DNA of 14,676 nucleotides from Sphingobacterium sp. UBA7855 (GTDB taxonomy: Bacteria; Bacteroidota; Bacteroidia; Sphingobacteriales; Sphingobacteriaceae): NCBI GenBank assembly GCA_002500745.1, contig DLST01000003.1, forward strand, positions 1-14,676, given 5' to 3'. Shown piece by piece: positions 1 to 6,437 of the stretch. Below the pieces are notes generated by a model. That model worked only from the letters and a program-made list of their open reading frames with translations. It did no database searches and was not told the DNA's origin. The position numbers and the translations under genes were made by a program. Positions within the stretch are counted from its first letter, which is position 1. The number at the start of each line of letters is the position of its first letter.

Positions 1-20
1 CTCCGTTTCCGTTGGGACTG

Positions 21-50
21 CAAAGGTAGAAATCATTTTTGAACTTCCAA
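21..50 (-). promoter_or_regulatory. Leftward promoter motif, probable rRNA operon promoter (proximal)
   Basis: Read on the minus strand there is a TTG (bases 48-50), a 19-base spacer and TACCTTTG (21-28). This is an exact match to the Bacteroidota sigma-ABfrA consensus TTG-N(17-23)-TAnnTTTG. The -33 element sits in TTTTTGGAAGTT, and TTGGAAGTT also occurs in the second promoter at 205-236. Transcription would run off the left edge through a leader that begins GCAGTCCCAACGG. Tandem promoters with C/G-rich leaders are typical of rRNA operons in this phylum, so an rrn operon just left of the window is inferred but not visible. Confidence 0.7.
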
Positions 51-204
51 AAACTTACTGAAGTTTTTTTTTCTTTTCCCTTTTTTCGATTTCCGCGTTT
101 AAAATAAACCGGGCGGGATTTTAGATCCTGTCAGGCGCTCTTAAACCCTTCTTTTTTCAGGGTTCCTTCTCTCGAAGTAACCGTCCCTCCCTTGCGGAGT
201 GGTG

Positions 205-236
205 CAAAGATAGGAAGTTTGGGGACAAACTTCCAA
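205..236 (-). promoter_or_regulatory. Leftward promoter motif, probable rRNA operon promoter (distal)
   Basis: On the minus strand, TTG (234-236), a 21-base spacer and TATCTTTG (205-212) match the Bacteroidota promoter consensus. The -33 context TTGGAAGTTTG is nearly the same as that of the promoter at 21-50, and the sequence after the -7 element (GCACCACTCCGC) resembles its CTCCG-containing leader. The two motifs lie about 184 bases apart in the same direction, as tandem promoters of a highly expressed stable RNA operon. The assignment to rrn is inferred. Confidence 0.65.
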
Positions 237-295
237 GCCTTTTGTTCTTATTTATTTCATTTTCGACATAACTCCCTGGAAGGATGGGAGATTAT

Positions 296-540
296 TTTTC
301 AGCAGGCCCCTCCCGGAGGCAAATTACAGGGGCAGACTGCATATAACGGAGCTCCGGGCGGGGAAACGGGGCGGCAGGCAGCTGCGCCAGGACAAAATGT
401 CCCGGGAGGACGAAGTCTGTGAAAGGCACGCCGCCGCGAACTACAGCGTGGTCTCTCTCATAGGTTGTATGCCGCAGGCGCCGCCGGGCTAGACGCCCTG
501 CCGAATTCGAAATATAAGACGGCCGATCGAGGCATCAAAA
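296..540. other. GC-rich island without a convincing gene
   Basis: By hand count, bases 301-540 are about 62% G+C (148 of 240), while the next 60 bases are 35%. The stretch has several short hairpins: GCCCCT (306-311) with AGGGGC (328-333), and GGACAAAATGTCC (390-402). On the minus strand an ATG at 535 opens a 25-codon frame ending at 458, beginning MPRSAVLYFEFGR and rich in Ala and Pro further on. There is no clear ribosome site, so I do not call it a gene. The island lies just behind the two leftward promoters. It could be a structured RNA, a conserved rrn-flanking spacer or a decayed insert; I cannot decide. Confidence 0.5.
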
Positions 541-552
541 ACGCTATCATGT

Positions 553-650
553 TATAGCTTAGTTTAGGGTTTACTTAGGGTTTAGTTAGGGTTTGTTTAG
601 GTTTAGTATAGGTAGAACCCATACTAAACCTAACTTAAGACTAAGCTATA
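553..650. repeat. Long imperfect palindrome, asymmetric
   Basis: The outer arms are TATAGCTTAG (553-562) and CTAAGCTATA (641-650), a perfect 10-base match. The inner arms are TTAGGTTTAGTAT (597-609) and ATACTAAACCTAA (621-633), a perfect 13-base match around an 11-base loop (610-620). Between outer and inner pairs the left arm holds 34 bases and the right arm only 7, so the left arm looks like the right arm plus an insertion made of 11-base repeats. There is no T-tract suited to a terminator for either neighbour, and the function is unknown. Confidence 0.8.
564..607 (+). repeat. 11-base direct repeat array, four copies
   Basis: Consecutive 11-base units are TTAGGGTTTAC (564-574), TTAGGGTTTAG (575-585), TTAGGGTTTGT (586-596) and the diverged TTAGGTTTAGT (597-607). 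The unit length is close to one helical turn, so the copies face the same side of the DNA. The array is mostly contained in the long arm of the surrounding palindrome, which suggests slippage expansion of one arm. No protein-binding role can be assigned from the sequence. Confidence 0.8.
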
Positions 651-871
651 GGTATACAAATTCTATACTAAGGAATAAAAAGGTAATAACTATGTGTTTT
701 TTTAGGGATAAGAAACTGCTATAACTAAGGATAACACCAAGGTCAAATACGAGTTTAACCGTAGCACCAACCCTAGCTTATCTATGCCGAAAAATAGATT
801 TTATAAAATAAATACTCCTATATGCTCAAGATAAAGGAACACCAATCCCTGTTACGTAACCAAAATTTGCA
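651..871. other. AT-rich intergenic stretch, nothing recognised
   Basis: This stretch between the palindrome and the end of the glutaryl-CoA dehydrogenase gene holds no coding frame of note, no tRNA-like fold and no clear terminator. The only regular element seen is the 10-base palindrome GTTACGTAAC at 851-860, just beyond the gcdH stop codon. Several CTAAGG and CTAAGC-like words recall the palindrome to the left but form no regular array. Confidence 0.5.
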
Positions 872-2044
872 TTATGAAAATGCGTTCAGACCAGTAATAT
901 CTTGACCTGTAATCAATAAATGGATATCATGGGTCCCTTCATAGGTAATCACAGATTCGAGGTTCATCATATGCCGCATCATAGGAAAATCCCCTACTAT
1001 CCCCATCCCCCCAAGGATCTGCCTGGATTCACGCGCAATCTGCAAAGCCATATTCACATTGTTCCTTTTGGCCATCGAGATTTGTGTTGGTGTCGCCCGT
1101 CCCTCGTTTTTGAGTACACCTAAACGCCACGATAACAACTGCGCCTTGGTAATTTCCGTAAGAAATTCTGCAAGTTTCTTTTGCTGCAATTGAAAACCAG
1201 CGATTGGCTTACCAAATTGATGACGCTCCTGGGCGTACTGAATGGCAGTTTCATAACAATCTATTGCTGCTCCAATAACGCCCCATGAAATACCATAGCG
1301 GGCCGAATTCAAACAGGAAAGCGGTCCCCGCATTGAATTTACACCTGGAAGCACATTCTCTGCCGGAATAAAAACATCCTGAAAAACCAATTCACCTGTT
1401 TTGGATGCGCGCAACGACCATTTATGTAGCGTTTCTGGAGTTTCAAAACCTGCCATTCCACGCTCAACGATCACCCCTCTGACTTTTCCGGACTCATCCC
1501 TCGCCCAAACGACAGCCATATCACATACGGGTGAATTTGTGATCCACATCTTGGCTCCATTTAATAAAAAGCCATTAGCCTTGGCTGTTAATTTAGTTTC
1601 CATTCCACCGGGATCAGACCCATGATTGGGCTCAGTAAGGCCAAAAGAGCCAACCAACTCTCCCGATGCCAGCCTCGGCAAATATTTAACACGCTGTTCC
1701 TCGCTACCATAGGTGTAAATCGGAAACATTACCAAAGAGGATTGCACGGAAGCTGCCGAACGAATAGCCGAGTCACCAGCTTCCAGTTCTTGCATGATTA
1801 AGCCATAGGAGATCTGATCCAAACCAGCTCCGCCATATTCAGTCGGAATATAAGGGCCTAAGGCTCCAATAGCGCCCAATTTAGGCATCAAGCCAGCAAT
1901 AGCACGATGCTCCTGTGCCGCATCCTCAATAAAAGGCTTAATCTCTGCTTTCACAAAATCGCGGACAGACTGCCGTATCAGTTTATGTTCTTCGGATAAT
2001 AAATCATCCACTTGATAATAATCGGTATTGATCTGTTTAGTCAT
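872..2044 (-). CDS. gcdH: Glutaryl-CoA dehydrogenase
   Basis: This 390-residue FAD flavoprotein of the acyl-CoA dehydrogenase family is expected to oxidise and decarboxylate glutaryl-CoA to crotonyl-CoA in the cytoplasm, late in lysine and tryptophan breakdown. It is assigned to the glutaryl-CoA branch from RSAASVQSSL (95-104), whose Arg contacts the substrate gamma-carboxylate in characterised enzymes. FGLTEPNHGSDPGGM (134-148), CLNSARYGISWGV (244-256) and TYEGTHDIHLLITG (367-380) agree. Glu369 in the last motif is the expected catalytic base. Length is normal for a bacterial form. The gene is divergent from the lysine aminotransferase operon, which fits the pathway. The ATG at 2044 has no Shine-Dalgarno, as usual here. 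No terminator is evident downstream. Confidence in the subfamily is high because of the YEGTHDIH motif. Confidence 0.93.
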   Translation of the reverse strand: MTKQINTDYYQVDDLLSEEHKLIRQSVRDFVKAEIKPFIEDAAQEHRAIAGLMPKLGAIGALGPYIPTEYGGAGLDQISYGLIMQELEAGDSAIRSAASVQSSLVMFPIYTYGSEEQRVKYLPRLASGELVGSFGLTEPNHGSDPGGMETKLTAKANGFLLNGAKMWITNSPVCDMAVVWARDESGKVRGVIVERGMAGFETPETLHKWSLRASKTGELVFQDVFIPAENVLPGVNSMRGPLSCLNSARYGISWGVIGAAIDCYETAIQYAQERHQFGKPIAGFQLQQKKLAEFLTEITKAQLLSWRLGVLKNEGRATPTQISMAKRNNVNMALQIARESRQILGGMGIVGDFPMMRHMMNLESVITYEGTHDIHLLITGQDITGLNAFS

Positions 2045-2066
2045 GATATAGTCTACATTAGCTTAT

Positions 2067-2097
2067 CTAAGATAAAGAATATTTTTCCGATGAACAA
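2067..2097 (-). promoter_or_regulatory. Candidate gcdH promoter
   Basis: On the minus strand TTG (2095-2097), a 20-base spacer and TATCTTAG (2067-2074) give a near match to TTG-N19-TAnnTTTG, with one mismatch in the -7 element. It lies 22 bases before the gcdH start. In this AT-rich gap a chance match is possible. Confidence 0.4.
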
Positions 2098-2111
2098 TAT
2101 TCAGCATCAAC

Positions 2112-2142
2112 TTGATAGCAAAAAATTTATTTCATATATTTA
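2112..2142 (+). promoter_or_regulatory. Candidate promoter of the lysine degradation operon
   Basis: TTG (2112-2114), a 20-base spacer and TATATTTA (2135-2142) differ from the Bacteroidota consensus only at the last base. It lies 28 bases before the ALDH7 start codon and is back to back with the gcdH candidate promoter. The 126-base gap could therefore hold shared regulatory sites for both directions; I saw no clear operator. Confidence 0.4.
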
Positions 2143-2170
2143 AATCATTCAACGAATAAAATAAACCATT

Positions 2171-3700
2171 ATGATAAAATCAGCGCTTAAAATACTTGGG
2201 ATATCCTCTCAAAATTTGGGGTCATCAACTGGACAGCAATGGTTTTCCAAAGGCAAAGAATTCAAGTCCTTTTCACCTGTAGATGGAAACCTCATCGCCA
2301 AGATAAAAGGCAGTCATAGTAAAGACTATGAAGCAGTTGTTAAGCAGGCCGGTGATGCTTTTTTACAATGGCGTCTACTGCCCGCTCCAAAAAGAGGGGA
2401 CATCATTCGCCAGTTTGGGGAAAAACTTCGTGAACTGAAACCTATTCTTGGGAAGTTAGTTTCCTATGAAATGGGTAAATCTTATCAGGAGGGTATGGGC
2501 GAAGTACAGGAAATGATTGACATCTGTGATTTCGCTTTGGGTCTATCCCGCCAATTATATGGCAATACCATTCACTCGGAACGCCCGGGGCACCGTATGT
2601 ACGACCAGTATCACCCCTTGGGCGTGGTGGGTATTATTACCGCATTCAATTTTCCAGTAGCCGTTTGGGCATGGAACACGGCATTAGCCTTAGTCTGCGG
2701 AAATACTGTGGTGTGGAAGCCTAGCGAAAAAACGCCATTATGTGCCCTAGCCTGCCAAAAAATTCTTGCAGAAATCTTACATCACAACGGACTACCCGAA
2801 GGAATATCCAACCTTATTACTGGCGACAGGCAAGCCGGAGAGTGGCTCGCCGAAGATAGTCGCATTGCTTTAATTTCTGCCACAGGCTCTACCCGTATGG
2901 GAAAAGAAGTCGCCGTTACTGTAGCGCAACGTCTTGGAAAGACTCTTTTGGAACTTGGTGGAAACAATGCAATCATTGTGACGCCCGATGCAGACTTAAA
3001 AATGACCATTATCGGTGCCGTCTTTGGAGCTGTAGGTACTGCTGGACAACGCTGTACGAGCACAAGGAGACTTATTATCCATGAGCGCATTTATGAAGAG
3101 GTCAAAAAACAACTGATTAAAGCGTATGGTCAACTAAAAATTGGAGACCCTTTGGATACAAAAAATCATGTAGGACCATTAATTGACAAAGACGCCGTAA
3201 AATCATACTTAAACGCACTGGAAAACATTCAAAAACAAGGGGGAAAATTGCTAATTAAGGGAAAGGTTCTTGAAGGTAAAGGGTATGAAAGCGGCTGTTA
3301 TGTGCAGCCAGTCATTGCAGAAGTGGAAAACCATTATGAAATCGTACAGCAAGAGACCTTTGCCCCGATTCTTTATTTGATCAAATATAAGGGGGATATC
3401 CGTGCTGCTATAGATATTCAGAACAATGTTGGCCAGGGATTATCATCTGCGGTCATGACAAACAATCTACAGGAAGCTGAGCTGTTTCTAAGTGCTGCCG
3501 GCTCTGATTGCGGTATTGCCAATGTTAATATAGGCACTTCAGGAGCCGAAATCGGAGGTGCATTTGGAGGCGAAAAAGAAACTGGTGGCGGTCGGGAGTC
3601 TGGTTCTGATGCGTGGAAAGCCTATATGCGCCGTCAGACAAACACCATCAATTATACGACTGATCTACCCTTAGCACAAGGGATCAAATTTGATTTATAA
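2171..3700 (+). CDS. amaB: L-2-aminoadipate 6-semialdehyde dehydrogenase, ALDH7 type
   Basis: This 509-residue NAD-dependent aldehyde dehydrogenase belongs to the antiquitin (ALDH7) family. It is expected to oxidise 2-aminoadipate 6-semialdehyde (in equilibrium with piperideine-6-carboxylate) to 2-aminoadipate. Visible motifs are FNFPVAVWAWN (159-169) with the oxyanion Asn160, VWKPSEKTP (181-189) for cofactor binding, ELGGNNA (261-267) with general base Glu261, and GQRCTSTRR (292-300) with nucleophile Cys295. Near the C terminus GGEKETGGGRESGSDAWKAY is a strong ALDH7 signature. The lysine 6-aminotransferase gene follows after 20 bases, so the two very likely form one transcript making and consuming the same semialdehyde. 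The symbol follows Pseudomonas usage; pcd would also fit. Confidence 0.92.
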   Translation: MIKSALKILGISSQNLGSSTGQQWFSKGKEFKSFSPVDGNLIAKIKGSHSKDYEAVVKQAGDAFLQWRLLPAPKRGDIIRQFGEKLRELKPILGKLVSYEMGKSYQEGMGEVQEMIDICDFALGLSRQLYGNTIHSERPGHRMYDQYHPLGVVGIITAFNFPVAVWAWNTALALVCGNTVVWKPSEKTPLCALACQKILAEILHHNGLPEGISNLITGDRQAGEWLAEDSRIALISATGSTRMGKEVAVTVAQRLGKTLLELGGNNAIIVTPDADLKMTIIGAVFGAVGTAGQRCTSTRRLIIHERIYEEVKKQLIKAYGQLKIGDPLDTKNHVGPLIDKDAVKSYLNALENIQKQGGKLLIKGKVLEGKGYESGCYVQPVIAEVENHYEIVQQETFAPILYLIKYKGDIRAAIDIQNNVGQGLSSAVMTNNLQEAELFLSAAGSDCGIANVNIGTSGAEIGGAFGGEKETGGGRESGSDAWKAYMRRQTNTINYTTDLPLAQGIKFDL

Positions 3701-3720
3701 ACCCATTTACACACAAAACT

Positions 3721-5010
3721 ATGAATAATGTACATGAAAGATTAAGCAAACATATATTAGCTGATGGATTTCCTTTGGTGATGGATATGGAAAAATCCCA
3801 TGGTTCTTATGTCGTAGATGAAAATGGTGACGAATACCTGGATATGTTCAGCATGTTTGCATCGATGGCCGTGGGCTACAATCATCCCCATTTGGTCAAC
3901 CAACGTGATTTCTTAGGTAAAATGGCAGTCAATAAACCTGCTATGTCGGATATCTACACGAAAGAGTTTGCTGATTTTGTTGACACATTTGATCGCGTGG
4001 CCATACCGAAAGAACTTTCCTATGCCTTTTTCATCTCGGGGGGAACCCTTGCCGTGGAAAATGCTTTAAAAGCTGCTTTCGACTGGAAAACAAGGCTGAA
4101 TTTTGCCCAAGGAATACAAAAAGAAGCAAGCCAAGTTATTCACTTTAAACAGGCATTTCATGGTAGATCTGGCTATACGCTTTCCTTGACAAATACTCAA
4201 GACCCCAGAAAATACCTCTATTTTCCCAAATTCAACTGGCCACGCATTACCAATCCGAAGCTGAGCTACCCCTTAACAAAGGAACATATTGATCAAACCA
4301 TTGCTTTGGAGAAACAAGCTGTCTACGAAATACATGAAGCCCTTGCAGCGAACCCACATGATATCGCCTGTATCTTAATTGAACCGATTCAAGGTGAAGG
4401 CGGCGACAATCATTTCCGTAAGGAATTTTTCTTACAACTCCGTAAAATCTGTGACGAAAATCAAATTCTATTGATCTTTGACGAAGTACAGACGGGATTG
4501 GGAATCACTGGAAAAATGTGGGCTTACCAACATTACAATATAATTCCCGATATCATTGCCTTTGGCAAAAAAGCACAGGTATGCGGGATACTGGCCAGCA
4601 AAGAAAAATTTGATCAGGTGGAACACCATGTTTTCAAAGAATCAAGTCGTATCAATTCCACATTTGGTGGCGATTTTATGGATATGCTTCGCTTCAAATT
4701 AATTCTTGAAGTCATAGAACAGGAAAATTTGGTTCAAAATGCAGCCGAAAAAGGACGCTACCTGCAAGGGGAGCTCCAGAAGTTGATCACAAAAAAAACA
4801 CAGCTGTCTAATTTAAGGGGTGAGGGACTATTTGTTGCATTGGATTTTGACGCTGAAAGCGAGCGCAATGAATTTATCAAAAATGCCTATGCAAATAAGC
4901 TTATCATGTTAGGTTGTGGTGAGAAAAGTGTTCGCTTTAGACCGCATCTTAATGTGAGTTATACGGATATCGACAAAACGATCACCCTAATGGAAAAAAG
5001 TATATCCTAA
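3721..5010 (+). CDS. lat: L-lysine 6-aminotransferase
   Basis: This 429-residue class III PLP aminotransferase is expected to move the epsilon-amino group of L-lysine to 2-oxoglutarate, giving 2-aminoadipate 6-semialdehyde and glutamate. It resembles the actinobacterial LAT group rather than ornithine or acetylornithine aminotransferases. Shared features are YLDMFSMFASMAVGYNHP near the N terminus (39-56), FPKFNWPRI (168-176), and AFGKKAQVCG (280-289), where Lys283 is the likely PLP lysine. SSRINSTFGGDFMDM (308-322) also agrees. SGGTLAVENALK (106-117) binds the cofactor phosphate and Asp254 in IFDEVQTG contacts the pyridine nitrogen. Its position 20 bases after the ALDH7 gene supports a lysine catabolic role. 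A hairpin terminator follows the stop codon. No Shine-Dalgarno is seen. Confidence 0.92.
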   Translation: MNNVHERLSKHILADGFPLVMDMEKSHGSYVVDENGDEYLDMFSMFASMAVGYNHPHLVNQRDFLGKMAVNKPAMSDIYTKEFADFVDTFDRVAIPKELSYAFFISGGTLAVENALKAAFDWKTRLNFAQGIQKEASQVIHFKQAFHGRSGYTLSLTNTQDPRKYLYFPKFNWPRITNPKLSYPLTKEHIDQTIALEKQAVYEIHEALAANPHDIACILIEPIQGEGGDNHFRKEFFLQLRKICDENQILLIFDEVQTGLGITGKMWAYQHYNIIPDIIAFGKKAQVCGILASKEKFDQVEHHVFKESSRINSTFGGDFMDMLRFKLILEVIEQENLVQNAAEKGRYLQGELQKLITKKTQLSNLRGEGLFVALDFDAESERNEFIKNAYANKLIMLGCGEKSVRFRPHLNVSYTDIDKTITLMEKSIS

Positions 5011-5014
5011 AGGA

Positions 5015-5066
5015 TATGCAATGCTATACTGTTTCTTCGCTTGTAGCATTGCATACCCTTTTTTTA
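5015..5066 (+). terminator. Rho-independent terminator of the lysine operon
   Basis: TATGCAATGCTA (5015-5026) pairs perfectly with TAGCATTGCATA (5044-5055) around a 17-base loop, and CCC plus an eight-T run follows (5059-5066). It starts four bases after the aminotransferase stop codon. It also lies just beyond the stop of the convergent SUFU-domain gene, but the minus-strand reading has only a weak T-tract (TCCTTT), so it mainly serves the plus strand. Confidence 0.9.
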
Positions 5067-5069
5067 AAT

Positions 5070-5867
5070 CTATCTATCTTTACAAACATTAGGACGATCA
5101 ATATCAACCAGTTCCGAAATTCCGTATTCATCAAAACGATCTAAAAGGGCATCGGTGCCCTCCTCGAGTTTATAATCCATCTCTTCCTTATATACCGGAA
5201 TCATCGCATAAAAATTGATGATATTTCCATCTTTAGTTTTCAACTCCAAAAAGTCTTCATCAAAACTTAGCATAGGCGGAAGCAGTAACATACAACCAAA
5301 CCCGGTATTTGCGATATCTTCGGCTTCCATTCCATTGGGAATGGTATGCCCATAACCTAACCAGGTTTTGTACTCATGTGGAAACCTTGCTAATCTTTTC
5401 AAAAAGTATACTGGCCAATAATTGTCATCGTCCTGAAATTCTTCTTCCCCTATTTTCCAATCTGCGGGCAACACAACCATTAACTCAGCACGTTCATAAG
5501 TTTCCTTATTTTCCACCTCATCCGGAACATTCATCGGTAAATCACTCATACCTGAGGTGACCAATATATGATATGGATAATTTGCACTTGGTTTTATCCA
5601 ATGCACATCAATATGGACTAGTTCGGAGACAATCTCATGAAACACCATATCGGGTTCGGCGATATATTTTGTCAAGTGTTCCTCTATTTCATCCAGATAG
5701 ACACATTGGATCTCTGGAAATAAGTTCTTAGGATCCTTATCTTCAGACTGATCTTCATAACGGTATACGGTAGATCCTCCAGGTGTAATTTCCGGATCCT
5801 TTCTTTCAGATGCGGACTCTTCCGCTCCGCTGCTCATAATTTTTTTGACTTTATCCCAGAATGTCAT
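5070..5867 (-). CDS. SUFU (suppressor of fused) domain protein
   Basis: This 265-residue soluble protein has a charged, low-complexity N terminus (about 1-50) and a bacterial SUFU domain over roughly 55-240. The recognition rests on ILVTSGMSDLPMNVP (101-115), AELMVVLPADW (127-137) and YWPVYFLKRLARFPHEY (150-166), followed by TWLGYGHTIPN (168-178). Bacterial SUFU proteins have no settled biochemical role. Comparative genomics has proposed some as immunity proteins of polymorphic toxins, but no toxin gene is visible next to this one. There is no signal peptide or membrane segment. It is the last of three minus-strand genes (49 bases after the TonB-like gene) and may share their transcript. A weak promoter-like TTTG-N17-TAAATTTT lies in the gap before it. 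Confidence 0.85.
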   Translation of the reverse strand: MTFWDKVKKIMSSGAEESASERKDPEITPGGSTVYRYEDQSEDKDPKNLFPEIQCVYLDEIEEHLTKYIAEPDMVFHEIVSELVHIDVHWIKPSANYPYHILVTSGMSDLPMNVPDEVENKETYERAELMVVLPADWKIGEEEFQDDDNYWPVYFLKRLARFPHEYKTWLGYGHTIPNGMEAEDIANTGFGCMLLLPPMLSFDEDFLELKTKDGNIINFYAMIPVYKEEMDYKLEEGTDALLDRFDEYGISELVDIDRPNVCKDR

Positions 5868-5916
5868 AGTATCTTATAAATGGTGAAAATTTAAGCGATT
5901 ATTTTCTATTCAAATT

Positions 5917-6366
5917 TTATTCAATTACAGCTACTACAGGCTGTCTAAATCTTGTTTTAACTGGTTTTCCATTAACTTGTGCTGGCATCCAGTGCGGCGA
6001 TTTTCGCATAACGGACAACACAGCTTTTGCAAACTCAGGGCTAATTTTTTCTGGGTTCTCGATTTCAATATTGCAGATAGACCCGTCTTCGCATACAATA
6101 AATTTGAGGATGGCTGTCTGTTTGGGACCATATTTTGCATAGGCCACACTATCCATCGTTCCAACAGTTCGTGATAAATCCAGATTATATTGCAAAAACC
6201 TGGACCATGCCACTGCCCCACCTTTAAAATAAGGAAAATTATCAACGTCCTGTGCAATACTGTCGGTCGGGATATCGCGCTTAGCAATCATCTGCGCACT
6301 TGCACAAGTACACATAAATAAGAAAAGTAGAATCGAAAAAAAAGTGTTGAAGCTTGTTAAATACAT
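5917..6366 (-). CDS. Secreted TonB C-terminal domain protein
   Basis: This 149-residue protein has an N-terminal hydrophobic segment (about 5-20) ending CASAQ, which suits signal peptidase I cleavage after Ala24. The rest (about 45-149) looks like a TonB C-terminal domain of the Bacteroidota type: FPYFKGG near 44-50, AILKFIVCEDGSICNIEI (85-102), a helix EFAKAVLSVMRKSPHW (111-126), and VNGKPVKTRFRQPVVAV (131-147). It lacks the membrane anchor plus long proline-rich spacer of a true energy-transducing TonB. It is therefore more likely a periplasmic or surface protein that reuses the fold. Cys92 and Cys98 could form a disulfide. It lies 71 bases after the unrecognised 327-residue gene and 49 before the SUFU gene. 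The actual role is unknown. Confidence 0.8.
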   Translation of the reverse strand: MYLTSFNTFFSILLFLFMCTCASAQMIAKRDIPTDSIAQDVDNFPYFKGGAVAWSRFLQYNLDLSRTVGTMDSVAYAKYGPKQTAILKFIVCEDGSICNIEIENPEKISPEFAKAVLSVMRKSPHWMPAQVNGKPVKTRFRQPVVAVIE

Positions 6367-6437
6367 ACCCTATACTAACCATAATCGTACCATTTAACGC
6401 TTGGATACGATCATTTATTGCGTTTAGCAATACTGGA

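Noticed and set aside
340..410. Possible SRP or other known stable RNA in the GC-rich island
   Set aside because: The AGGCAGC-like words are there, but the conserved SRP tetraloop and GGAAGGAAGCAG-type core are not. No known RNA could be supported.
192..422. 76-codon plus-strand frame in the left intergenic region
   Set aside because: It overlaps the distal leftward promoter, has no ribosome site or plus-strand promoter, and changes composition halfway where it enters the GC-rich island. It looks like chance.
561..607. TTTAGGG repeats resembling plant-type telomere DNA
   Set aside because: The real period is 11 bases, not 7, there are only about four copies, and the context is an internal bacterial chromosome site. 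The likeness is coincidental.
5934..6287. 117-codon minus-strand frame overlapping the TonB-like gene
   Set aside because: It is an out-of-frame shadow. The 149-codon frame has a signal peptide and TonB C-terminal motifs, while this one has no recognisable pattern.
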